Assembly: GCA_021234155.1 (NCBI GenBank)
Contig: JAJEKV010000027.1
Coordinates: forward strand, 5,454,623 to 5,518,622
DNA from: Isoetes taiwanensis
Taxonomy: Eukaryota > Streptophyta > Lycopodiopsida > Isoetales > Isoetaceae
DNA: 64,000 nucleotides
Direction: 5' to 3'
Shown in pieces: positions 1 through 10,145 of this stretch; within the stretch, counting starts at the first letter, position 1, and each line of letters starts with the position of its first letter. Below the pieces are notes generated by a model that worked only from the letters and a program-made list of their open reading frames with translations, did no database searches and had not been told where the DNA came from. Position numbers and translations under genes: made by a program.

Positions 1-272
1 GAGAGAGGGTGCGACCTAGATGGGATTTGCCACCCTTGAAGTGATTACATTTATGTGAAGCCATAGAATCGTCGATTGAGGCAATGACATTCGAGTTTTT
101 AATTTTTATTTTCCTTGGAAGACTTCTAGGATGCTTTTTAAGAATTGAAGATATTTGGATATTGGATTTTGTTAAGTTGCAATGCGATCCTTATGACCTT
201 TACAAGTCAAAGATTCTGAAGATCTAATTTTGAAGAACTTGCCGGGACGTCGAGTAATTTGAGGGGGAATAA
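1..272 (+). mobile_element. 3' internal end of an LTR retrotransposon with polypurine tract
   Basis: This stretch is repeated at 24100-24368. It ends in a purine run (gagggggaataa, 261-272) directly before a TG that starts an LTR-like sequence, which is the expected order of polypurine tract then 3' LTR. No coding domain is legible in this short part. Assignment to Ty3 or Ty1 is not possible from it alone. Confidence 0.6.
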
Positions 273-375
273 TGTAGAAGATATAATTTGCTCATAATTG
301 TGCTGTTTGAGTCAAATTGTGCTTAAGGAAGCATTGTCATGCCATATTATTCTCTTAAGTTGTGTAAACACTTGG
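273..375 (+). mobile_element. LTR of copy A, left piece
   Basis: The LTR starts TGTAGAAGAT right after the polypurine tract. It is interrupted at about 375 by a LINE and resumes near 2200. The same sequence without the LINE is at 34287-34340, which defines the insertion point. Confidence 0.6.
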
Positions 376-2199
376 TGGCAGAAGAGAGGAATTTGCGGAA
401 TATGAAGGGTTTGCTAGATACTTTCTCCTTGGCTCGAGCATTCTTCTGAATTGGGTAAATGCTCCGCATTATGGGCCCAGCTGACTCCGCCTCCCCCTTG
501 TTTGGCTCTATTCCCTTGGAAGGTGCTTCCAGGTAATGTGTGTACTAAGCTGTTGGGTATTCTCTTTGGAGGGGATGTTTCCATAGGGAGGGTGTGGGAT
601 GAGATTTTGCAGGGGTTGCAGAAACACCTCAATTGGTGGAAGGGTAGCAAGTTGTCCATGGCAGGTAGGATCACTATTTGCCAAGTCAGTACTTTGTAGC
701 ACTCATGTGTATACAGCATCTGCGATGTTAGCTCCTGAGGGTAAGATACAGGCTTTGGATAAGATTGTTCGAAATTTTGTGTGGGGCGAGGATGATGAAG
801 GGGCGGTTGTTAAAGTGGCTTGGTGGAAGTGTCTCCGCCCGGGAGGATGGGGGCTTGGCCATTTTGGATTTGGCACCTTTGCATAGTAAGGTGTTGGTCT
901 CCAAGTTTGTTTGGAGCATTCTGCAGGATGGAGCATCTTCTCACAGTGCGGCATTGTTGTTGCCGATCTCTTCGCCATGCTTATGGCGTTTGGGAAGCCG
1001 TGCGTGCTTGTGGAGTTTGCCACAGGCAATTGTTATATGGTCTCCCGCCTTTCCCACATGCATCCCCTTTTCTCCGCGGGGGTGTTGCGGGGCTTGGGAT
1101 CATGTGCGTGTGCTCTTCCGGCTAGATTATGCCTCGGTTTATCACCACTCTTCTCCTTTCTTGTGGGTTCCTCTACCACTGCGCAAGATTGCCCTTGGTC
1201 GCCACCGCAGTGCATGCTCCGGACCTTGGCCCGTTGGAGGCGAAGCTCTTGGCTCACCTTGGAGGATTGGTATTGGGGTGGTCAGCTAGCTACGTGGGAG
1301 TTCTTTAGAGCTCACTTTCGCCTGAGGGGCAGTGACCGGGCTATCTGGGAACAAATGGCGGGGAGTATTCCGCTACACATACCTATAGTCCCTCAGGATG
1401 ATGTGGTGGTGCAGGTTTGGAAGGTTCATTCAGATGTTGTGTCTTCTTGTTTTGTGCGGTCTTGTTACCGGGTCGCGGCTATTCATGACACACTTGCCCC
1501 TTCGTGCAAGTGGTCTCTGCGGCTTCCGGGTTCTCGATGGCCTTTCGGTTTGGAAGTGGACATGGAGCTCACTTCCCCCATCGGGCGTTAGGTGCTTCAG
1601 GTGGCCGGGTGGTGCACCAACATCGGGGTGAATGCCATTGTGAGTCAGTTTAGGCCAGGTGTGAGCCCTCTCTGCCCTTGTTGTGGCTTTCATCGTGAGA
1701 CTGTGGAGCATTGTCTGGTTTTATGCCCTCACTTGCAGGCTACCTGGGATTGGGTTAGGGCTCTGTTTCAGGTGAGATTGACTAGCCGCCATTCTTTCGC
1801 TTCATGTGTATCCTGGTGCTTGGTCGCTCTTACGGCAGCAAGCCTTGCATCTGTGCGTGGCTTGGTTGGTGTGGCTGACTTGGAAGCGACGGCGGTTGTG
1901 GATCTTTCAGGGGATTTAGCAGCCTGCAGCCTCTCTGATTCCTCGACTCAGGTACAAGCTATTTCAAAGCTTTCTGGTGTTCCCGAGATTAGTAGAGCGA
2001 AAGTTTGCCATTTAGCGGGACTTCTTGGGTATTGTAGATGGTGATGGTCGGTTTGTACAACAGTAGAGTTGCAGTTTTTTTGTGAGTTTATTGTGGAGTG
2101 TCGAGGTATCGCTGTCTCTTTGGGGCAGTTCTCCTTCCTTCTCACTTGCTTTGTAACATTACCATTCTTTTAATATATTGATTACACAGTTCTTCAAAA
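376..2199 (+). mobile_element. 5'-truncated L1-type LINE (family 2) inserted in the LTR
   Basis: Broken frames encode the C-terminal half of a plant LINE ORF2: the region after the RT palm (about 451-700, with KLLGILFGG- and SMAGRI-like stretches), then a C-terminal zinc knuckle around 1672-1720 reading CPCC..H..C.LCPH (zf-RVT type). The element ends with an A-run at 2196-2202. Flanks AAACACTTGG (366-375) and AAACATTAGAG (2200-2210) are a plausible target-site duplication, because the uninterrupted copy reads AAACATTGGAG. ORF1, endonuclease and the RT catalytic motifs are missing through 5' truncation. Multiple stops make it inactive. Confidence 0.8.
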
Positions 2200-2690
2200 A
2201 AACATTAGAGTGTTGTCATTTTTTGGGTGTAGTTGAAGAAGCGTGATGTATATGGACTTGAAGGTGTATAAAAGTCCTTTTCAATGGTTAAAGCATGGGG
2301 TGATGTGGAAAAATCTTATGGAAGTAGAGTGGTAAAATGAGATCTAATGGTAGAGATTCTTTAAAGATTAATGGTCAAGATTTGTGGTGTAAGTTTTTTT
2401 TTTTTTTTGGGGGGACATCTCCTCATTCTCTCTCTCTTCCACTCTTGGAGTTTTCTTGAGGATCTATTGTAGAGTGCATCTTCTATGGAAGAAATAATAA
2501 TAGAAGAGGAGGATGAACCTCCAGACTTGTGTTATCTCTCTTCTTCATCATCTATAATACATTCTCCTTCATCTATGTTTTGTATTACATTGTCATGCTA
2601 GTAGAATGGGATAAAATCCATTGCATAGACTTTGCAGTTTGCTTGCCTAAGTTTCTGATTGTGATCTTGCACACGGAAATCTATTTACAG
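2200..2690 (+). mobile_element. LTR of copy A, right piece (end approximate)
   Basis: Continuation of the LTR after the LINE. It contains a TATA-like tgtataaaagtcc at about 2265 and matches 34336-34800. The 3' limit is uncertain: a CA that could close the LTR lies near 2690, but no target-site duplication could be confirmed. Confidence 0.5.
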
Positions 2691-3246
2691 GCTTTGATCT
2701 TCTAATTTGTAACTAGAACTAGAAACAGATGAAACGAAAGTTCCAGCTTCAATGGCATGATGGATTTCAGAAGACAACATTGGTTTAGGATATATTCTCA
2801 TGCCTGTAGGATGCCTGTAGGATGCCTGTTCTTGAAAATCATTGGTCCTACCTTGAATTTATAGTAGAAGCAAGGAGCTTCTAGTGGAAAGCCAAATCCT
2901 CGGTATTTTGCTAGCAAGGAGAACTGCATAACAGATTCGGTCCCCATTTTTTTTTTTTTTCATTTGCATAAATACCTTTCATTGGGCACGTTGGTACACC
3001 CACAAGACACTGGAATATAATATATTGATTAAGCGAATTTACATATATTCGAAAGGAAATACGACATTAAAATGGGTATTCCAAAGAGCTGGATAACCAC
3101 AAAACATTTGTCCGGATAGAAACTGACTTACCTAAATGTTTGCTGATGCCGTTGAGATGATCGATGGACTAATATATCTGCCATATCCAAATAGCCCTCG
3201 CAAGGTGCTTTGAGCGAGATGAAAGGAGTGGTTCGAGCATATTAAA
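2691..3246. other. Non-coding flank shared by both duplication copies
   Basis: No gene seen. The sequence matches 34800-35221 with small indels; about 110 bp near 3070-3225 is present only in copy A. It ends with ATATTAAA (3239-3246), the left target-site duplication of the following LINE. Confidence 0.6.
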
Positions 3247-6200
3247 GTAGGCTATATAATTATCTGTCTAAGTTTTCGATGGGTTTTTGTTGTCTTCAAG
3301 AGCACAAGTGCTGTAAAGTTGGGGTGCAGAAGCTGGCTGCAATTGTAAGTCCTAATTACAATGTCTTAGTTGCTGCTTCTAACTCAGCTAAGGCTGGAGT
3401 CTTCACTGCTTAGAAACCTTCCCTTAATGTTACTTTTACTCAAGTAGACAGATTTGGACGGTGGATAATAGTCAAATGGATGGATAAGGGATAAGAGTGG
3501 GGAATTGTGAATGTGTATACATCTACTCAGCCACGTCAGCGAGGCTCTCTGTGGGCCAATTTACGGACTAAGATTATGCGGCTCGGTCATAATGTAGCAT
3601 GGCTACTAGTTGGTGATTTTAATATGGTTGAGTTTGAAGCGGATAGATGTGGTAGAGGTACACAAATTATTCAGGGATTTGAACATGAGTAGTGGAGGCA
3701 GCTTGTGCTGGACTACAGAATGGTAAAGATTGGCGGAGACCAGTCTTTTACGTGGTGTAATGGCTGGACTGGACCAGGTAGAGCTTATGTCGGCACGATT
3801 GTGGGTATTATAATGTAATAGGTGCTGGCTTACTGGGTAACTTGCAAATGACAAATATGTTGGATAGTTCCATATTTGATCACAATCCACAATGGCTTTT
3901 TGGTTACAGCGCCAGTGCATAAACGAGCTACAAGAACCTATTTCAAGCTTAACACTCGATATTTGTCAGACCCTGAGTTTGCTGATGGTTGCAGGCATGC
4001 CTGGTCCTCTACATTTTCTCGTCTTCGAGGTATGTCTGGAGTTGTTGACACTTTGGCAGCAGTTAAATCCTTTGCTAAGCAGTGGGGACGTAGGAAGGCT
4101 CAGGCAACTAGAGGCCGACTACTAGCTTTGTATATGGAGCTTCAAATGTGTCGTTCGCAAGCCCCTTCATCAGGTATTTGAGAGAAAGAGTTATTGGCAG
4201 AAATAAGAAGCATTGAGTCTATACAGGCAACTCAAGCTCGCATTAAGGGCGACTTGGATTGGTTTAAATTGGAAGATAGGTGCTCTCACTTCTTCTTTAG
4301 GGCGGCAAGGAGAAGACATGTGTCAAGCTCCATATCTTCGCTACTTCTACCTGATGCCTCTGAAATTTCTGATGCTGCACAGTGGAAGCATTTTTCTACT
4401 TTTTTCGCTGATTAGTCTCTGCCATTCCAAGAGGACATGCAAGAGGTAGTTTTATCTAAGATCCATCCTATTATTTCCTCACAGCAGCGTGTTCAGTTGG
4501 AATCAAGTATTACTGTCGATGACTTGAATTTTGCTGTAGACTCTTTAAAAAAGATTAAGTGCCCAGGCTTGGATGGTTTTTCTATAGAGTTTTCTCAAGC
4601 TTATTGGAATTGGCTTGGTAATGATGTCTTCAATGCTTTCTCTGAGTTTCACCGCTTCAGGAGCTTGGATAAGGTCATCAACACTGGTTGCATTTCCCTT
4701 ATTCCTAAGTGCAAAGAGCCTAAAACCATTTTGGATTGGTGCCCTATAACTTTGCTATCTACGGTACAAGATCTTTGCTAAGGCCTTGGCAGAGAAAGAG
4801 AGGGATATCTTGGCAGAATCTACCTCCTTCTTGCTAATGTGGCCGCAGCTTATGAGGGGATGTATATTGGGCATGCCTAAAGAGTCAGCACATTGTATAT
4901 CTCAAATTGGATTTTGCTAAAGCCTATGACAGTATAGATTGGAATTTCCTACAAAAATGCCTTTTGGCATTGGGATTTGGAGAGTTGTTAACCAGAGATG
5001 TTATGAAGCTCCATCTTTCTGCTCGGTCTACTATACTTTTTCATGGAGAACCGTTGGTTGTGTTTCTTGTTGGTAGAGGAGTTCGACAAGGATGTCCCCT
5101 TGCCCTGTTATTGCTCACTATTGTGGTAGAGGTATTGTCCCAACTGTTCTCTTCGGCTATTCAAGATGGCATAATTCAAGGATTGACTATGGAGGATGGT
5201 TCTCAAGAAGTGTGTAATCAATATGCCGATGATACATTTCTCTTTCTAGTGGTTGAGGACGATAATCTTTAGAATGTTAAGCTCTTGCTTGACTCTTTCT
5301 CCCTGGCATCAGGGGTTCTTGTTGGGTGGCTAAAGTGCTCTGCTTTATGGACCTTGGATGTGGATGTTCCTCCCTGTGTTTATGTACCCATGGAAAGTGC
5401 TTCCTCAAGAGAAGACCACTAAACTCTTGAGCATTCTTGTAGGTATACATATCTCTACTTCAGATGCATGGGATGTTATAGTGGAAGGCCTGCGCAAGTA
5501 TATTTTTTGGTGGAATACAGCTAAGCTTTCTCTGGCAGGGAGGATAGTAGTTGCTAAGCTAGTTCTCAGCAACACTCATGTGTATATGGCATCTGCTGTG
5601 CTTGCCTCACAAATCAAAGTTTCAAGAGGTTGTCGCAATTGTCCGTAACTTCATTTGGGCGTGTACTGAGACAGGTGTAGTTCTGGAGGTTGCTTGGTCT
5701 ACATGTATCAAACCAAGATTTGCTAGAGATCTAGGTATGATTGACTTTTATTTACAGAGTAAAATTGTGATATCTATGTTCATTTGTCGCTACTTGGCGG
5801 GCATGATACATTCGCCTGGAATGAGATTGGTTGCGAAAGCACTTGCGCAGTGTATTCCTTTTGGGAAACTGGCACTTAGGGCAGTTCTTCCTTGGTGTCT
5901 CTTTAATCAGCTTCGTCATATCCGAATGCTTCCCCCTTCTTGAAGGGACTGCTTAATTCTTGGGAGATAGTTCGTGTGATGTTTAAGACTAATATAGGTG
6001 TGTGTCCACATGTAGGTTCTCTGTGTTAGTAGATCCCTCTGGATAATCACATGCCTCTGTGTGCTACGGTACATCCATTGACTCAGCGGCGTTAGTTGGT
6101 ACGACTGCTTCTTTCTATGTGACCAAGTTCAGCCAGTTTGGCAATGGTTACTATCTCTCTCCTATGTCACCTTGACTAGCCAACAGGTGCTTCTCGCCAT

Positions 6201-6556
6201 TTATCCTTCCACTTGGAACATCTTGCAGCAACAGGCTTTCCATTTAGCTTCACGCTGGTTGTTGTGGTCTGTTTGGAAAAGAAGGCGGTTGTGTATCTTC
6301 AAAGGCTTATCAATTAGTGTCGACCAACTTCTTCACGAGGCGCAAGACAGGTTAGTGAACCTATGTTCTCAGCTTGCTCCTGAAAAAAAACATTTGATTT
6401 TTGAGGAATATTTGGGTATCTTATCTTATGCATAGACATGTGGCTGCATTCAGCGGATTATCTTTGTCTGCTGAGTTATTCCTGTCTCTGCATCTATGTG
6501 TGTACTTCTTCTGGAATATTGAATAAGAGTTTGTCGTCCTTCAAAAAAAAAAAAGA
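3247..6556 (+). mobile_element. L1-type LINE (family 1), copy A, pseudogenised
   Basis: The element is bounded by ATATTAAA at 3239-3246 and 6557-6564 (target-site duplication) and ends in an A-run at 6543-6554. Plus-strand frames show, in order: an AP-endonuclease region (LQEHK near 3300, GDFN near 3615-3626); the RT fingers (4437-4781); palm motif A with LDFAKAYDSIDW (4907 on); motif B with GVRQGCPL; motif C with YADD (about 5221-5232); and the C-terminal region to 6435. Frame changes and in-frame stops occur throughout. No ORF1 precedes the endonuclease, so the copy is 5'-truncated. About 440 bp including most of the zinc knuckle is missing near 6095 compared with copy B. Confidence 0.9.
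4437..5272 (+). pseudogene. LINE reverse transcriptase remnant, copy A
   Basis: Two adjacent open stretches (4437-4781 and 4907-5272) cover the fingers and palm of a LINE RT. The catalytic aspartates of motif A (LDFAKAYD) and motif C (YADD) are still readable, and motif B has the RQGCPL signature. A frame break between 4781 and 4907 separates them, and a stop follows the palm at 5272. The upstream endonuclease lies in other frames. The product would not be functional, but the family is clear. Confidence 0.85.
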
Positions 6557-6564
6557 ATATTAAA

Positions 6565-7260
6565 ACAGACAGCCAAACTTTGAGCCAATAACTAATTTCA
6601 ATGATTGTACGATTCAAAAATTAAGAAATCAATCGGTGTGGATTAAAATTTGGCTGAGGTGTCATCCACATGGATAGACTAGAAATCCAAGAAATATTGT
6701 AGAGGGGGTTAGGCAAGCCTGCTAAAAAATGTAACAAAGCAAATGATTTATCCTCGACAAGACTTCGAACTGGGAAAACAAACAGATGAAAATGACAAAT
6801 AGCTGAGCCCAATTTTTTAATAATCGAATCAATAAAGATCGTTTTACAAATACAGGACTACTTGCTGTTCCTCCTTGGTCTTTCTGGATGAGAGGCCCAT
6901 CGTCTTCTCACCAAGCCCAATCTGCATTTGCTCGCTGCTACTAATGAAGTCTTGGTTGATTTTCCCTCCTTTAGGTACTTAGATGTTTCATTTCGCTCTA
7001 TGCTACGGCGTTGACTAGACCAAATAACTTTGAAGGGATAGTTCTTGTACTATTCTTAAGAAAAGAAACCCATAATGATTATTTCTTGAAGTATTGCTAT
7101 GGGGAAACATTCATCCATTTGTAGCATCCACATCAACAATGATTTCCAACCAAACAAAACCTTGCAATGTTGTAAACAAACATGTAAATAAATGAGGTTT
7201 CAACGCCATCCTACACTAGACAACAATGCAAAAAGTCTAAATGCATAGGTGCCTTACAAT
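6565..7260. other. Non-coding flank, partly duplicated
   Basis: 6565-6993 is repeated at 46819-47293. 6994-7260 is unique to copy A. No gene seen. Confidence 0.6.
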
Positions 7261-7675
7261 TTTTTTTTTTTTTTGAAGAACTGTGCCATCAATATATTAA
7301 AAGAATGGTAATGTTATAAAGCAAGTGAGGAGGAAGGAGAACTGCCCCAAAGAGACAGCGATACCTCGACACTCCACAACAAACTCACAGAAAAACTGCA
7401 ACTCTACTACTGTACAAACCGACCATCACCATCTACAACACCCAAGAAGTCCCGGCAAATGGCAAACTTCCGCTCTACTAATCCCGGGAACACCAGAAAG
7501 CTTTGAAATAGCTTGTACCTGAGTCGAGGAATCAGAGAGGCTGCAGGCTGCTGAATCCCCTGAAAGATCCACAACCGCCGCCGCTTCCAAATTAGTCACA
7601 CCAACCAAGCCACGCACAGATGCAAGGCTTGCTGCCACAAGAGCGGCCAAGCACCAGGATACATGAAGCAGCAAC
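7261..7675 (-). mobile_element. 3' end fragment of LINE family 2, minus orientation
   Basis: A T-run at 7261-7274 is followed by the reverse complement of about 1780-2199. The terminal coding part and the 3' untranslated end are shared, so this is a heavily 5'-truncated second copy of the same LINE. It sits exactly where copy A departs from copy B (junction at about 7690). Confidence 0.85.
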
Positions 7676-7690
7676 TGCTGGCTAACTGTT

Positions 7691-8130
7691 AGCCCGCAAC
7701 TAATCTTTATGACAATAATATTGTCTGCAATAGTAGCATTTTGGAGAAGATCCCAACTCTGGCCAAAACTCTGGGCGTTGTTCCATATCGGATCTGCAAC
7801 AAAAGGGGAAAACTGCCGGATTATTGAATCTCCACAAAAAAGAAAAAAAAGCAGAAACTGTCGGATTACTGAATCCTAAACTATCGGTAGTCAAACCACA
7901 ACAAGATCCAGATTTATACCTTAAAAGCGAGTTGATTCATAGGTGGAAGTTCCATTCAATGTCTTGTGACAGGATTAAAAAATAAATTATCTCCTTCTAA
8001 AACAAAGCACAGATTCAGAGGCCGCAGCGACGTGTATGGCTTCATAAGCAGGAAAGGCAGAAACGCAAAGGAAAGATTGACCCATCTATTGCGAACCTGT
8101 CAAAAACCTCTGCAGAGTCTGCTGTCATCT
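7691..8130. repeat. Duplicated block, colinear with 49935-50365
   Basis: The sequence starting ctgttagcccgcaac and ending cagagtctgctgtcatc is nearly identical to 49935-50365. In copy B one minus-strand frame stays open through it (49692-50081); in copy A that frame is broken. It may be part of an old host exon or of an unrecognised element. Confidence 0.75.
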
Positions 8131-8540
8131 TGCTTCAACATAAAGATCCATAAGATTCTTGGCAAAAAATCAGTATACAGAACAAGATTTTAGAGGATTG
8201 CACCATTTTTACAGACACACCACCGTAAACCTACAAAAAATCAAAGATATTAGAACCAGCTTCTTGGAACTTTGAGAACAGAAGAAAAATAGAAAAAAAC
8301 ATAAAATTTATCACAAAAGCTCCAAAACTCTCTCAAATCTAGTAAAAACTCGCTCAAACTAGAGCTCTGACCTCCAGGAGCTTAGAAAACATGACTTAGA
8401 AGCAAGCATCTCGCCGACGACAAAGATCGCTATCGCCAAAACTCCGGAAGCTCGCCATAGCTGAGGTAAAAAAAATGAAAGTAAAAAAAAAAAAAAAGAA
8501 AATATCTTTCTTTTTTCTTGCGGGAATTTTTTACGGTCGG
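8131..8540. other. Non-coding, no feature recognised
   Basis: Unique AT-rich DNA after the duplication ends, with homopolymer A-runs at 8470-8500. No open frame of note. Confidence 0.5.
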
Positions 8541-8558
8541 TGGCTTACGTGAGTTCTC

Positions 8559-8631
8559 GGGGTTTCCGGCGGGAAACCGGCAGCTGCGTAGCAAGCGGCG
8601 GCGCCGCTGCCAGTTTCCCGCCGGAAACCCC
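8559..8631. repeat. GC-rich 26-bp inverted repeat (foldback)
   Basis: Left arm 8559-8584 and right arm 8606-8631 are reverse complements with one mismatch. The 21-nt spacer (8585-8605) is itself rich in GCGGCGCCGC. The arms begin GGGGTTTCCGGCGGGAAA. The surrounding DNA is AT-rich, so the block stands out in composition. Confidence 0.85.
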
Positions 8632-8704
8632 TCCAGCCAGGCGGTTCCCTAGCACTTGATTTATATGCATTATGTGCATTCATTATTTACATGACTTCAT
8701 TTGG

Positions 8705-8930
8705 CTATGAATGTAAGACCCAATTTTGCACCGTAGCCATGGTGCGAAAAAGGGACTTCCAGCAATGTTAGAACATCCAGTTTTGTATCGTAGTCACGGT
8801 GCAAAAAAGGCACTTTCAGCAATATTGAAAGACCCAATTTTTCATTTTTCACTGTGGCCACAATGCCAAATAGACACCCCATAATCTTCGAGGAGCCAGT
8901 TTCGCACCATAGTCACGATGTGCAATAATC
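8705..8930. repeat. Degenerate tandem repeat, unit about 60-66 bp, about 4 copies
   Basis: Successive units share the pattern gacccaattttgcaccgtag, then a cATGGTGc-like core, then aaaaaggcacttycagcaat. Units start near 8712, 8772, 8830 and 8893. Within units, GCACC..GGTGC forms a short dyad. Confidence 0.7.
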
Positions 8931-10145
8931 ACCAAATAAGGTTAGAGCCATTTATTTAGAAGAGCCAATAAATGCACAGCCACAAACACAGAAGTGGCCG
9001 AAGGCTAGCCTAGGGGAGGGTGTCCACTAGCTGCGCACTTAAGGGAAAAACGATTGCAACCACCGCATAAACATGTTGCATGCCATGCACGCCACATGCC
9101 AACATGCCCAATATACTTGGCAAACTTTATTACATGCCAAACTGGTACTGCTAGTTTGATTTGTGATGTGCCAAAATGGTGGGGGTAAAGGTACCACCAA
9201 GGCTTAGGTAACGACCATATAGGCTACCAGAGTGCCCACTTAAGGCTGCCTTGCAAATTTACTAGGGGATGACAATTTTTATTTTCTATTCTTTAAGTAA
9301 CTTGAGAGCTCAAACAAAGATACCCGCTTGGGATACCCATATGGGCGAAATTTGCTCTGTGAATTGCGCCGTAACAGTGGCAGGGATCGAAAAGTGGGGG
9401 TTAGGCTAGAGGACTTCGGGTTGAAATTTTTATTTTCTGGTTGATGCTTTTGCACGCTGGGAAAAAAACTGGTAACAAAAATAAAGTTTATATGTAAAAT
9501 CCGGTACTCAAATATTTTTCAAACCCTGCATTGTGGCTATCTTGTGATTTCCAGAGGAAGTGATTAAATCCCAAGTTAACATAACGAACTATGTTGATAA
9601 GCATTGCTTGATTGATGCCCTCTCCTTGCACCTATAAATTCTATACAAACAAATTTCAAATCAAATCAAACATTCTATACAAACAAATTTCAAATCAAAT
9701 CAAACAAAGGTTCGACTCCCAAAGGTGTAACAAGGCAGCCCTAAATTCTTGTTTATAAATAGTACCATTCTTGTGAGGTAGGATACGGTTCAGTACACCA
9801 CCCCAGGCCCAGTAATTTGCAATGGGCTATAGCTGATCATCATCTCGGCAACATGTTTTCAAGTACGCTAATTATAACATTCATACTATTGAACCCACAA
9901 AGAACCAAAACGCCAACCATGAGACATCAATATTTGCAAACAAAAATGATTTGGGAATGGGATTTTTCATGGTATAGGGGCAATCAGTAGCGCCTTGGCA
10001 CCTTGTTTATATAATTTCCAAAGACCTTAATCATGAGCTCAAGATTATCATTCTGCTTCTTTTGTGCAGAATGCCTGCTTCTAATTGCAGGGAACCTCTA
10101 AGTTGGCAGACATGTCTGGTGGATAGAAGCAATTGGATTTCCATC
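8931..10145. other. Intergenic DNA downstream of the PPR gene
   Basis: No gene seen. A 34-bp perfect tandem duplication (attctatacaaacaaatttc...) lies at about 9637-9705. Confidence 0.6.

Larger units (their letters stand above)
1..8130. repeat. Copy A of a dispersed segmental duplication
   Basis: Successive blocks reappear in the same order and orientation in 24085-50365. 1-375 matches 24100-24422 plus 34287-34335; 2200-3246 matches 34336-35221; the LINE 3247-6556 matches 35222-36682 plus 44543-46810; 6565-6993 matches 46819-47293; 7691-8130 matches 49935-50365. Copy A carries a private LINE insertion (376-2199), a second LINE fragment (7261-7675), and a loss of about 440 bp in the LINE 3' part near 6095. 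It lacks both CACTA elements present in copy B. The left boundary is outside the window. Identity looks above 90% by eye; I could not compute it. Confidence 0.9.
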
